Part shown: positions 30,394 to 39,954 of the stretch, one piece after another
How positions within the stretch are numbered: position 1 is the first letter of the stretch
How the letters are laid out: each line of letters begins with the position of its first letter
From: CAZEAN01 sp964510225
GTDB taxonomy: Bacteria; Planctomycetota; Planctomycetia; Isosphaerales; Isosphaeraceae
Direction: 5' to 3'
DNA: 64,000 nt
Assembly: GCA_964510225.1 (NCBI GenBank)
Contig: CAZEAN010000006.1
Span: 28,585 to 92,584, forward strand
The notes under the pieces: generated by a model
Database searches by the model: none
The model's input: the letters and a program-made list of their open reading frames with translations, nothing else
Told to the model about the DNA's origin: nothing
Made by a program: the position numbers and the translations under genes

Positions 30394-31454
30394 AACAGCC
30401 GATCCCCCGACTCGAGGGAGGTTGTGGGAGGTCGCTCTGATCTCGGACCAAGCGATCGGACTTCGGAAACAAAATGGACGTAGTCTCGAATCGGTAGAAA
30501 GCCCATGGCTTCACGACTTCCGAGCACGACGAAAACAAAAACGATGATCGAAGAGATGATTTGGAGCAAGACCAGGATCAGGAGTCCACTGGAATAGGTT
30601 GCCCAGCCAGGGATCGCCCAAGGAGTCGCAAGCCGGATCGTGATTGTCGCTCCGAGGCCGACGACCGCAGCGATCAGGCAGCCAACCGAAAGGATCAGGA
30701 GCCGGACGGCAACTCGGTCACGGAAGACTGAAATCGCTGAGAGCCCGTGAATCACCAACGCGACGAAGCTCATCTTGGACTGGCCGTCAAAACGTCGGGC
30801 ACGACGGGTCGGAACCAAGGCAAAGGGAATCCGACTGGCATGGATCGTGGCGGCATAATGGTTCCAGAGGTCAGAGATGCTCACGAGGCGATCGACCGCA
30901 CTCCGAGGGAGCACGCTGAAGTTCCCCGATCGGATCACCACCCCCGTGAGGAATTGGTGGATCAGCCGATAGGTGTGGTAGCAGAGGGTAAACAGAAGCC
31001 CTTCAGAACGTTCCGAACGCTCAGCGAGAATGATGGTGTTACCACCTTCGTCGTTGAATCGCCGGAGGAGTTCAGGAACCGCCTCGGGGGCGTCCTCGCC
31101 ATCCCCGTCCATCACCAAAACAGCATCGGCACGGAGGTGGTCATGCACAAAAGAAAGGCCAAGGGCAATCGCGCGTTGGTGCCCCAGATTACGACGAAGC
31201 GGGAGGAGCTGGCACGATGCTATTTGCTCAAGCTTCGGGAAGAATGATGGCGGTGGAGAGGGTTCGGTCGAACCATCGTCGACCAACAACACGCTCCAGG
31301 ACCATCCGGTCTTGTCCACGATCTCGTCAAGCCGTTTGAGGAGCATCGCTGAAGAAGGCCAGTCGTTGAAGACAGGAACAACGACGATCAGTTGCCGAGG
31401 CGTTTCATTCATCTCACTTGAATTCTCAGACGGAGGTCGGCACGGTTCCAACAT
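30390..31454 (-). CDS. Family 2 glycosyltransferase with C-terminal membrane helices
   Basis: 354 aa. The GT-A domain has LIVVVPVFNDW at 22-32, LLVDDGST at 57-64, NLGHQRAIALG and a VMDGDGEDAPEAV DxD motif around 114-126. Two membrane helices lie at about 247-275 and 285-315, as in GtrB/DPM-like enzymes that load sugars on polyprenyl phosphate at the inner membrane. Two starts are possible: ATG 31454, and ATG 31412 (residue 15), which fits the usual family N-terminus better; neither has a good ribosome site. It overlaps the methyltransferase by four bases and is divergent from the sulfotransferase. Confidence 0.88.
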   Translation of the reverse strand: MLEPCRPPSENSSEMNETPRQLIVVVPVFNDWPSSAMLLKRLDEIVDKTGWSWSVLLVDDGSTEPSPPPSFFPKLEQIASCQLLPLRRNLGHQRAIALGLSFVHDHLRADAVLVMDGDGEDAPEAVPELLRRFNDEGGNTIILAERSERSEGLLFTLCYHTYRLIHQFLTGVVIRSGNFSVLPRSAVDRLVSISDLWNHYAATIHASRIPFALVPTRRARRFDGQSKMSFVALVIHGLSAISVFRDRVAVRLLILSVGCLIAAVVGLGATITIRLATPWAIPGWATYSSGLLILVLLQIISSIIVFVFVVLGSREAMGFLPIRDYVHFVSEVRSLGPRSERPPTTSLESGDRLL

Positions 31455-31577
31455 ACCTCTCGGGCTGATTGGCAGAGCAATCCCGAGCAGACTATACTCG
31501 TGGCAGTTGGGCTTGAGGTCCCTGATCTAACCATTTCTGGGCCATTGACGTCGCAATTCTCCGGTAAGGTACTACTG
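31455..31577. promoter_or_regulatory. Divergent promoter region, GT2 operon / sulfotransferase
   Basis: About 120 bp separate the divergent starts of the glycosyltransferase (minus) and sulfotransferase (plus), so both promoters should lie here. GGTAAGGT at 31563-31570 is the likely ribosome site for the plus gene. No confident -35/-10 pair is seen. Confidence 0.45.
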
Positions 31578-32507
31578 ATGAGCCAGTCGCAAGATCTCGG
31601 ACTTGTCCGACCAAACCTCTTCATTGTAGGAGCACCCAAGTGTGGTACGACGTCGATGCATGATTACCTTGATCAGCATCCTGAGATCTTCATGAGCCGG
31701 AACAAAGAGCCGAGGCATTTCGCCGACGAGTTGGAAATCGATCCTCGACGTTACATCGGGGATCGTTCTACCTACCTTGGCCTCTTCCAGGAAGGTCGGG
31801 ATGCGCGATATCGCGGAGAATCGAGCCCGTTGTACCTCTTCTCTCAAACCGCAGCCCAACGGATCAAAGAATTTGAGCCCGACGCCCGGATCATCATCAT
31901 GCTCCGGAACCCGGTTGATATGATCAACTCCTTGCATTTGGAGCGGATCAACACGGGCAATGAAGATCTCCTGAGTCTACAAGAAGCGCTCGATGCAGAA
32001 CCGGAACGTCGAGAGGGAAAACGGATCCCGCCGACGACCCGCTTGAAGAATTGTCACGTCTATACTGAGATCGCAACCTTTTCGCCTCAAGTTCAACGCT
32101 TTTTTGACCAGTTCGATCGTGACAAAGTTCATATTATTATTTTTGATGATCTCAAATCTAATGTCCAACGCGTATATCGAGAAACGTTGGAATTTCTTCA
32201 GGTTGATCCAAATGTCGAGGTTGATCTCGGAATCAGGAATCAGAGCCGGCCGGTGACGGGCACCGACCTCGCAATAAAGCGTTTCTTTACGAAGAACCGT
32301 AAACTGAAGCGTCTGTTAGTTGATCCTTTGCCAGATCCCGTCCTCAAGTTCTATCGGAGATTGGTGTCGAAGACTGGGAAAGTCCTCCGGGATCAGCAGA
32401 TCGACCCCACACTCCGAAACCGATTAGTTGAACAGTTCCGCCCTGAGGTCGACCGGCTGAGCACTCTGATTGATTGTGATCTAAGCCATTGGTCCGCGCA
32501 ATCATAA
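31578..32507 (+). CDS. Sulfotransferase family protein
   Basis: 309 aa from ATG 31578, chosen because GGTAAGG sits nine bases upstream; an in-frame GTG at 31500 would add 26 unconvincing residues. FIVGAPKCGTTSMHDYL at about 15-31 is the 5'-phosphosulfate binding loop of PAPS-dependent sulfotransferases. IIIMLRNPVDMINSLH is the 3'-phosphate binding motif (Arg and Ser). The family moves sulfate from PAPS to hydroxyls of glycans or other acceptors in the cytosol. The divergent neighbours are glycan transferases, so a sulfated surface glycan is likely, but the acceptor is not shown. Confidence 0.9.
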   Translation: MSQSQDLGLVRPNLFIVGAPKCGTTSMHDYLDQHPEIFMSRNKEPRHFADELEIDPRRYIGDRSTYLGLFQEGRDARYRGESSPLYLFSQTAAQRIKEFEPDARIIIMLRNPVDMINSLHLERINTGNEDLLSLQEALDAEPERREGKRIPPTTRLKNCHVYTEIATFSPQVQRFFDQFDRDKVHIIIFDDLKSNVQRVYRETLEFLQVDPNVEVDLGIRNQSRPVTGTDLAIKRFFTKNRKLKRLLVDPLPDPVLKFYRRLVSKTGKVLRDQQIDPTLRNRLVEQFRPEVDRLSTLIDCDLSHWSAQS

Positions 32508-32569
32508 TCTTCTGAAAGAGCTCTAGGGGCTGCTCCCTTCCTCGAGAATCAAAGGCGATTTTCAGAAGA
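32508..32569. terminator. Inverted repeat between convergent genes
   Basis: TCTTCTGAAA at 32508-32517 pairs perfectly with TTTCAGAAGA at 32560-32569, with a smaller AGGG/CCCT pair inside. It lies between the convergent sulfotransferase and LamG lipoprotein genes and could end both transcripts. Confidence 0.4.
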
Positions 32570-32607
32570 GGAAAGGAACAGTGTGGATCAATCATCTGGT
32601 GCGTTCG

Positions 32608-35600
32608 TTACCAAAAACGTCGTGATCGAGCGGTTCGTGAACGGGGTGCTGGCGGTACGTATCCTTGCTCGATTGGGGACATACTAGTGGTCATTGCCGT
32701 TGTCGCCGAGACAACTGCACTGAAAACAGAGAATTGATCTGGGTCGAACGCACGAATCCGATAGTAGTAAGTCGTTCCACGTTCGAGCATCCGATCCGAA
32801 AAGGCTGACCCCGAAGTGACGGTTCCGACCAAGGACCAGTTGGTCGATCCATCTAAACTCCGCTCGATTTCGAAGCCGTCAACTCCTTCGATGTCATCCC
32901 AGCTAAGATCAACTCCATCGATTCCAACTGGGTTCACTACAAGATTTGTAGGCTGATCGAGTGGAATCAATGGTGTTTGGACAACTTGAACATTACTAAA
33001 ATGCGAGTGTTGGTTGTGATTAAATGCACGGATACGATAGTGATAGATTGTGTCTTCACTAAGGCCGCTGTCATGATAAAAGTTGTCTACCTGGACAGTC
33101 ATGATCAAGGTCCAACTCACACCACCGTCCTCAGAACGCTCCAACTCATAACCATCGNNNNNNNNNNNNNNNNNNNNNNNNNNNNNNNNNNNNNNNNNNN
33201 NNNNNNNNNNNNNNNNNNNNNNNNNNNNNNNNNNNNNNNNNNNNNNNNNNNNNNNNNCAAGTCAAATCCACCTGATCATGCGACAACGCTACACCAACAA
33301 GGTTCGTCGGGACCCCTAACGGTTCGATCGGCGTCGTTACTTCGGTTACCACACTAAATGCCGTTGACGACGATTGATCATACGCTCGTACACGATACTG
33401 ATACGTCGTCTCCCCAAGAAGACCGACGTCACTGTACGAGTTCGACACGATCAACGACGCGATCAAGGTCCAACTCACACCACCGTCCTCAGAACGCTCC
33501 AACTCATAACCATCGGCACGATCTACTGCATCCCAAGTCAAATCCACCTGATCATGCGACAACGCTACACCAACAAGGTTCGTCGGGATCAGCAACGGGA
33601 TTTGTGTTTGTACTACGACGACATCACTAAACGAAGACGTTTCATACTGGTTGATCGCACGAATACGATAGTGGTAGGTTGTTTCTGATTCCAGACCTAT
33701 GTCGACGTAGAAATTATTACCGATCACAATTCCTGCCAACACCCAATTGGTACCATCAAGACTACGTTCGATTTCATAACTATTCGCATCGTCCACTGCC
33801 GTCCAAGTCAATTCCACCGAGTCGTCCATGATGACGCCTGGGCTCACATCGGACGGAGCCAACAGTGGGTTCGTCGGGGGCAGACCAGCTACACTTACCC
33901 ACGGCGTATGCGACACGTTGTTGTTACCATCATGGATCACTAAACGGTAATCAATGTTCGTCATCCCGGGCTCAAGAATGTCGAATACAATCGGAACATT
34001 CGTATGGCTCAATCGTGACGACGCACCACCCTCCTGACGACGTTCCCAGTAGGTCGTCAACGGCTCTTGACCACCGCTCGGCAAATCGGAAGTTACCAGA
34101 CCCCCATTCAGACTCACCATTTTTCCATCTGCATCAACCGTCACAGCGACACCAAGATCAAGTGGAACCCCCGTCGCCGGATCGGCTATCTCAAAGTTGT
34201 CCCCTGGTTGATTACCAATCTCCGGGTCCGTGTTGTCATTATTCTCCGTTCCAATCTGACCCGAAAGCAACGGACTGATGAACCGATTGCGGTAGATCCG
34301 CACACGTTCCAACGCGTCCGCGTCCGCTTGCGACCCTTTGTTCATCCGCACCGACGGACGATAATTCACCGAAAAATAGCACGAATCACGATGCGTCATC
34401 CCGTCCGATTCTTCAATCTCACTCGTCGATTCGTACATGCTCAAGCGTTCAAACACACCATAATAATTCACACCAGGATTCTCGAGCTGTTCCAACGCCA
34501 CTAGCGCATGTGAAAACACATCGGTAACGTTCGCATAGTATGAGTTTTTCGACGTCGCACGCAGCGTCAACGCTTGCTTCGCACCTTGAAGCGTCCCTGC
34601 GTCAAAGTCAAACGACACACCACCAAAGTACGCTCGTGAATAACGGGACGCACGGAAAAAGTGCTCACCCTTGGTGCTATCTGTCAACAGCGTGCTCGAC
34701 ATATCCTCGAACACATCGCTGACACCCTGTAACACTACCACATCATCGTCTGAATTAAACAGTTTACCGTGACGATTCCCTGACGGCGGTAACACCAACG
34801 GATCCGTCGGATCAAGGTCGATGTCAAACGTCTCACTATCTACTACACCTGTCACCAACGTCCCAAACGCAATGTGGCCCTCGACAGTATCGTCGATCAA
34901 GTCACGTTTGTTACGTCGAATGATCAAATATTCATTACCACTCAGATTGTGAGGAACCTCTTGCACTAACCGCATGATCTGACGATCCGACGTGTAACCG
35001 AACTGAGGATCACTCGTATCCAGAATCTGCTTAGACTTCGTCGCACCCGCAATCAGCTGACCATCGATCGCCGTGTACCACCACGCGTTATCAAGACGCG
35101 AACGTGTGATACTCGATCGCACAAATCCCCCGTCACCGTACATCAGGTACGGACCACCGTGGTGCGCCCGGCAGCGATCGATCGCTACGTACTCACTATT
35201 ACGTGTGCTCTGAAGCGGTTTACTGTAACGACATTCCACATCTTGGATCAGCACATCGTGGTTATCTTGCAATACGTCGATCGGGTTCCAACGACCCAGA
35301 AAATCGTTGCCGCGGATATCAAAACCCCGAATGCGGATATCGACTGAACTCTTCACATCAATCGCTCGGTCGAGCGTTGAATCAAACGGCTGCTCCAGCA
35401 CCGGTGCTGGACCACTACCGTAAGCTCCTAATTCGAACGGACCTTGAACCTTGTCGAGCGAGATCCGGTTCAACAAGAATGTCGTCGTCCCACGCTTGAG
35501 CAACACCCGACAGTTTGTGTATTCCAGACTCGACGCCGCTGCCAGACCCTGCTCAATACTCGGGTACGGGGCCTCCAGGCTACCTGGATCTCCCGGACCT

Positions 35601-37753
35601 TGGCTTCCCAAGCTCGGGTCGACGTAAATATCCGTCCAACCACCAGGCGGAGTCTCGGTCACCGCCACCAATCGCACGTTACCCCGGAACAGGATCGTGG
35701 AGTTCGGATGCGGACCACGCACTTCTAAGCAGATCTGACGCACCAATCGCTGTGGATCGTAGTCATAAACGTGACTGACAAATAAACCCGTCGGTACGTT
35801 CGCATCATACTCCGGGGTTAAACAACCTGGCGGAGGAATCATCCCGTGTTCCACACCCACCTGATGGATCTGCGGACCACCCTCACCCATATGCCAGCTG
35901 TAAAAGTGGTCTTGACGCAGGTGATCCGGGATCCCGGGCATATAGCTCGCGTCCAAGAACACCGACAGCGGACCAACACCGCTGGTCCGACTCACCAGGA
36001 TCGAGTCCGCTTGTAACAGCCGATGCATGTCTGCGTCTGGTAACGCCAGTTCATATGCCGACAACGCCGCGATCCAACCACTAAAGTACTCACTCCCCAA
36101 CGATGACGCACCTAGATCCACTTGACTCGGTGCCGACACCACAGCGTCCGACGGCAACGTCTCCGATGTATCCATCTGATTGTCGATGATCAGCTCCAAG
36201 GTCGAACCCGATCGACGCAGACCGAAGACACCCCAATCCTTATCACCAACCACCGCCCGGGAGGGTTTAAGAGAATGCGTCGTCGTGACCGACGCACTGT
36301 TCGTTAACGAAAGATCCCACTGGATGCAACCGTTGGTAAGCATCGTCCCCCGAATGTACTCCGTGTTGTCTGCGTTCGACTCTTCGTAGAACACCTCAGG
36401 ATGACTCAGAGGCGGCTCATCCTTACCCAGCGCATCACGCCCGAGGGTGAACAACAGAGTAAAGTCCGTCAGTCCAGAGACTAATCCATGCGGAACTCGC
36501 AACGCCGTCGACACGCCATCAAACTCAATCCGAGGACCTGGAGAAGTGCCAGCTGTGACAATGACGCCGTTGGGTGGAGTCACGAAGTCGTGACCATGAC
36601 TGGTTTGATCCCGCCAACGGCTCGCACTCCCCGGGCCTGCCGCCGACGAAGGATACACCGTCCCCGTTGTGCGTGAGGTAAAATCGTAGGCGCCAAAATG
36701 CTGATCACGCCAGATTGCTGATGCAAAGCTATCGCGTGCCTCATCCAGCGGCCAGGACGAGACAAGCTGATCAATCAATCCCAGACCCGGCAGATCATCG
36801 TACATTCTGCCGGCACCGCCATTGTACAGTTGAGTGGCTTCGACGGCATTAAGCGCTCTACCATTCCAGATCCGTAACGCTGAAATCTCACCGACAAACT
36901 CTAACGTTGGGTTCAGCCGACAACCGACCATGACCGTCGTGTCATCGACGAGGGGTTCACCCGCCGGGATCGTGTCCCCCTCGGAACCCGTCGCAAAATT
37001 GGGAACACCGTTGAGGTAACCACTCACCTGATGTGATGAGCGATCGATGACAAAGACAACATGATACCAGATGTGGACATCGACAAGGTGCACCACATTT
37101 GCTTTGGCATTACTGTTCGTTTTCACAAAGAATTCAAGTTGATCATTTTCCCAACGGACTGACCACCCCTCATTGTCGATCAGAAATTTGAGATTGTTAC
37201 TGGTTTGAGATCCTAGCCTCACCCAAAACTCAATCGAGAATGAGTTCGCCTCTGGTGACCAGGGACGAGAGGTGTCCGATACTTGGAGTCGGGCGCGATC
37301 GATCCCGGGGAAACTAACGCTTCCCTCAGTGGGAATTACCAACCCGTGCTCGGCACGGTACCGAGCACGCAGACCGTTCTGGAAGATCGATTCGAAGGAC
37401 ATCGCGGGATAACTCGATCGTAGGTTAGTCCCTGGATCGTAGCCGTTCCGTAGCGGCGATTTGATCGCGTTGCGTGTGCTGGGTACCGCTGGTTCTGTCT
37501 CAGAGGCCGGTTCGTTTTTGGGGTTCACTCCAACGTCACCAGGGTCTGGTGGGTGACATCCCCCCACCACGAGCAACAGCGCAATCGTGATCGCCGCGTA
37601 GAGTGGGCATACGCTCCAGGGTAGACGATGCAAGCGAAGCCCCCGCGTTGCTGGCGGTTGCATCGCTAGCCGCGGTGCCTCCCCGGCCGGGATCTGAAGC
37701 CTATCTTCAGGAACAGGCTCGGAGGTACCCGGTTGATCCTCTGTCATCATCAT
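32608..37753 (-). CDS. LamG / beta-helix / fibronectin III lipoprotein, interrupted by assembly gap
   Basis: One gene split by the 100-N gap at 33158-33257. The N-terminus has a hydrophobic stretch ending in the lipobox VVGGC (Cys66); Met31 (ATG 37663) would give a normal 36-residue lipoprotein signal and may be the true start. Two concanavalin/LamG-like domains follow (SFSIEFWVRLG at about 170, WYHVVFVIDR, EISALRIWNGRAL). Next is a right-handed beta-helix region (IYVDPSLGSQGPGDPGSLE with short helical rungs; HHGG, RNKR). The C-terminus has at least four fibronectin III repeats of about 92 aa (VDLTWDAVDRADGYELERS). With the 18 bases found in the neighbouring repeat copy, both sides of the gap join in frame. 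Probably outer-surface carbohydrate binding or polysaccharide processing; no catalytic residues identified. Confidence 0.88.
33158..33257. other. Assembly gap (100 N) in fibronectin III repeats
   Basis: Exactly 100 N. Both flanks match a repeat copy about 276 bp away: the left flank is the copy seen at 33481-33517 and the right flank the one from about 33536. The gap is a placeholder of unknown true length caused by near-identical repeats. Confidence 0.95.
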
Positions 37754-37931
37754 CGAATGTTGAATGGGTTCATCTCGCGCATGATCTAAAATTAGTGATT
37801 ATGGGCGTTCTCCACTTGCTGAATTGAGAACGCAAATTCATCGTATGGCATCCTGGAAAGACTGCTACAGTCACCAGACGCCTTTTCGGATGGAACGAGT
37901 CGAAAGTGGAGGAAGAATAGTGGGCTTCATC

Positions 37932-38882
37932 CTAGTAATTCGGTTTTGAATCCGCTTGCGAGGAGGATCCGGGACGGTTCGTAAGATCATGCTCGGCGAA
38001 GACCGCACGTCGAGCAGTTTCGCAGATCGCCAAGACAGCCGGGTGTTTGAGCTTTCGTTCTACCGAAATCGCGAAGAAGCGTTCTCGGAGTTCGTTGATT
38101 CGACCGACCATCCGGACCCGATATTGGTGGCGGACCTCAGCCTCGATGACGGAGGGAATCGCAAAGAGCCCTTCACCAGCCTGGCCAAACACTTTCAGGA
38201 GCGCGAGATCGTCAAGTTCGCCTCGGATCAAGGGGCGGATTTCTTTTGATTCGAACCACTGGTCGAGATCGCGTCGGAGTGCCGCCGTCCGGTTCGGCAA
38301 GAGCATCGGTGCATTGTCGAGCGATTCCGGAAATCCTTTCCGGTACTGAGCCGCGAGTTGAGGTGCACCAAGGATCGTGACATCACACTCGCCGAGCAAG
38401 TGGTTAAACGCCTTGACCCTGATCTCCGGTCCGATCGGTGCATCCGAAAGAACAACGTCGAGCCCGTGGACAGCAAGTTCTGAGTAGAGAGTTTCCGGTC
38501 GCCCTTCCCGACAGTTGAATTGGACGGGTTCTGGAAGTTCAAGGGCAGGCTTGATCAGTCGATAGGCAACCAGCTTTGGAAGGTTATCAATCACCCCGAT
38601 CCCGAGCTGAAGTGGTCGTCCGGTCGGACGACCCCGGATTGTGTCGATCATCTCCCGGCTCGTTGCGAACATCTCATCGGCATAGTGATAGGCCGTCCGG
38701 CCGACGTCTGTAAGGGCTAGACCGCGGCCTGTCCTCTCGAAGAGCACTTCGCCGAGTGAGCGTTCCAAGGCGCGCAACTGGGCACTAATGGTCGGCGGAG
38801 CGACCAATAATCGATCACTCGCCCGAGCAATCGACCCTTCCGAAGCAACGATCCAAAAGTAGTAAAGATGATTGAAGTTCAT
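37932..38882 (-). CDS. nhaR: LysR-family transcriptional regulator, NhaR-like
   Basis: 316 aa from ATG 38882, chosen because NhaR-type proteins start MN(Y/F)NHLYYFW; the frame is open further to an ATG at 38990. An N-terminal winged helix-turn-helix (residues about 1-60, GSIARASDRL...TISAQLRALE, LFERTGRGLALTDVG) precedes an effector-binding domain with RGRPTGRPLQLGIGVIDNLPKLVAYRL and DVVLSDAPIGP, which match the NhaR subgroup. NhaR in enterobacteria activates a sodium/proton antiporter gene; no antiporter is in this window, so the target here is unknown. It is divergent from the HPF-like gene, so it may regulate it or itself. Confidence 0.85.
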   Translation of the reverse strand: MNFNHLYYFWIVASEGSIARASDRLLVAPPTISAQLRALERSLGEVLFERTGRGLALTDVGRTAYHYADEMFATSREMIDTIRGRPTGRPLQLGIGVIDNLPKLVAYRLIKPALELPEPVQFNCREGRPETLYSELAVHGLDVVLSDAPIGPEIRVKAFNHLLGECDVTILGAPQLAAQYRKGFPESLDNAPMLLPNRTAALRRDLDQWFESKEIRPLIRGELDDLALLKVFGQAGEGLFAIPSVIEAEVRHQYRVRMVGRINELRERFFAISVERKLKHPAVLAICETARRAVFAEHDLTNRPGSSSQADSKPNY

Positions 38883-39020
38883 CCATTCCATCATGATGTT
38901 CCACACTTCGGTTTTTTCGAACGATCGCGTCCAAAGTTGTTGTGTTGCCTTTGGGTTGGTCAGATCGTAAAAATTCCCAGCCTGAATCAAACACAGGTCC
39001 CAACACAGGGGGGTTCACTC

Positions 39021-39374
39021 ATGCGACTCAATCTCCGAGGCCTTGGTGTCCTGATTGATCCGAGGTTGTCTCAGTACGTGGAGCGGCGGTTCCGGTTCGC
39101 GTTAGGCCGATTTGGCGGTCGGATCGGACTGGTTTCGGTCCTCCTGGAAGACATCAACGGTCCGCGTGGTGGTTGTGACAAACGCTGCCGAGTGATTGTC
39201 GACCTCGAACCAACGGGACAACTGGTCCTGGAACTGACAGCACGGAATGAGAAGATCGCTGCTGCTCAGGCGGCAGATCGGATTAAATCATCTGTCAGCC
39301 GCGAACTCCGTCGACGATTCGATCGTCGACGGCAACGCTCAGAGAACCACCAATTGTCGCTTGTTTACGCCTAA
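39021..39374 (+). CDS. HPF/RaiA-family ribosome-associated protein
   Basis: 117 aa. ATG 39021 follows AGGGGGG seven bases upstream, which decides this start over a longer frame beginning at 38868. The sequence RYVERRFRFALGRFG-like with NGPRGGCDKRC and a basic C-terminal helix (RELRRRFDRRRQR) fits the short sigma-54 modulation/HPF-RaiA domain (beta-alpha-beta-beta-beta-alpha). Family members bind the 30S decoding region and help ribosomes hibernate. The planctomycete version lacks the long dimerisation tail. It lies divergent to the NhaR-like gene. Confidence 0.8.
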   Translation: MRLNLRGLGVLIDPRLSQYVERRFRFALGRFGGRIGLVSVLLEDINGPRGGCDKRCRVIVDLEPTGQLVLELTARNEKIAAAQAADRIKSSVSRELRRRFDRRRQRSENHQLSLVYA

Positions 39375-39463
39375 TCTCCCCATTTTTGTTGTTTCCGTTT
39401 GATATCAGACACTATCAGTTCGGACTCATCTCGAGGTTGGTTCAACTTTTTGGAGTCAAACCA

Positions 39464-39682
39464 ATGAGCGCTCGAACTTCAATGATCGATCAGGCTGGTC
39501 TGTTAGCGTTGGCGCCCGATCCACGGACTCGGGTGAACCTCTCCCCTGCTCCAGGAACGCCACGACTCTCGGGGAGTTCTGCAACCGTCCACGACGCTCG
39601 GCTCCGCCTCTGGCGTGGTCGTCGAGGCTCTCCAGCGCTTGGGAGTCTCGGGTTTGGCGTTGCATCATCGTACCGTCGCTAA
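39464..39682 (+). CDS. Small hypothetical protein (doubtful)
   Basis: 72 aa from ATG 39464, with GGAG about eight bases upstream (TTGGAGTCAAACCA). Arg-, Gly- and Ser-rich (RLSGSSATVHDARLRLWRGR), with no recognised domain. It follows the HPF-like gene by 90 bp in the same direction. An overlapping minus-strand frame is equally open, so this may be chance. Confidence 0.3.
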   Translation: MSARTSMIDQAGLLALAPDPRTRVNLSPAPGTPRLSGSSATVHDARLRLWRGRRGSPALGSLGFGVASSYRR

Positions 39683-39711
39683 TCCTCAATTCTTAAAATA
39701 TTTCAATTATC

Positions 39712-39753
39712 ACGGGACGCTCCGAGATCAATCACAGGGAAAAAGCGTCCCGT
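39712..39753 (+). terminator. Terminator-like stem-loop
   Basis: ACGGGACGCT (39712-39721) pairs perfectly with AGCGTCCCGT (39744-39753) over a 22-base loop, followed by CTCTTATT. It lies after the HPF-like gene and the doubtful small frame. Confidence 0.55.
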
Positions 39754-39954
39754 CTCTTATTCATGATCACACTTTTTGTTAAAATTTTATATAAATCTTG
39801 ATGATATTTTATTAGACCTAATCTTGTAAGGAGCTTTCACTCTTCTGCAAATCTTCATCAAGAAAGTCGTTTGCAGCCCAATCGTCCAGAGGGACAATCG
39901 AGGCCGAGGCCGCTCCGAAGACGGCCCCCTTTGTTCCCTTGGAGTTACCGATCA
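39754..39954 (+). promoter_or_regulatory. AT-rich upstream region of the YncE/phosphoesterase gene
   Basis: A markedly AT-rich stretch at about 39770-39825 (TTGTTAAAATTTTATATAAA) lies upstream of the next gene and probably holds its promoter. I cannot choose one -35/-10 pair. GGAG before ATG 39955 is the likely ribosome site. Confidence 0.4.

Noticed and set aside
34067..34504. Plus frame of 145 codons over the lipoprotein gene
   Set aside because: Antisense to the continuous beta-helix coding frame; His/Arg/Thr-rich shadow.
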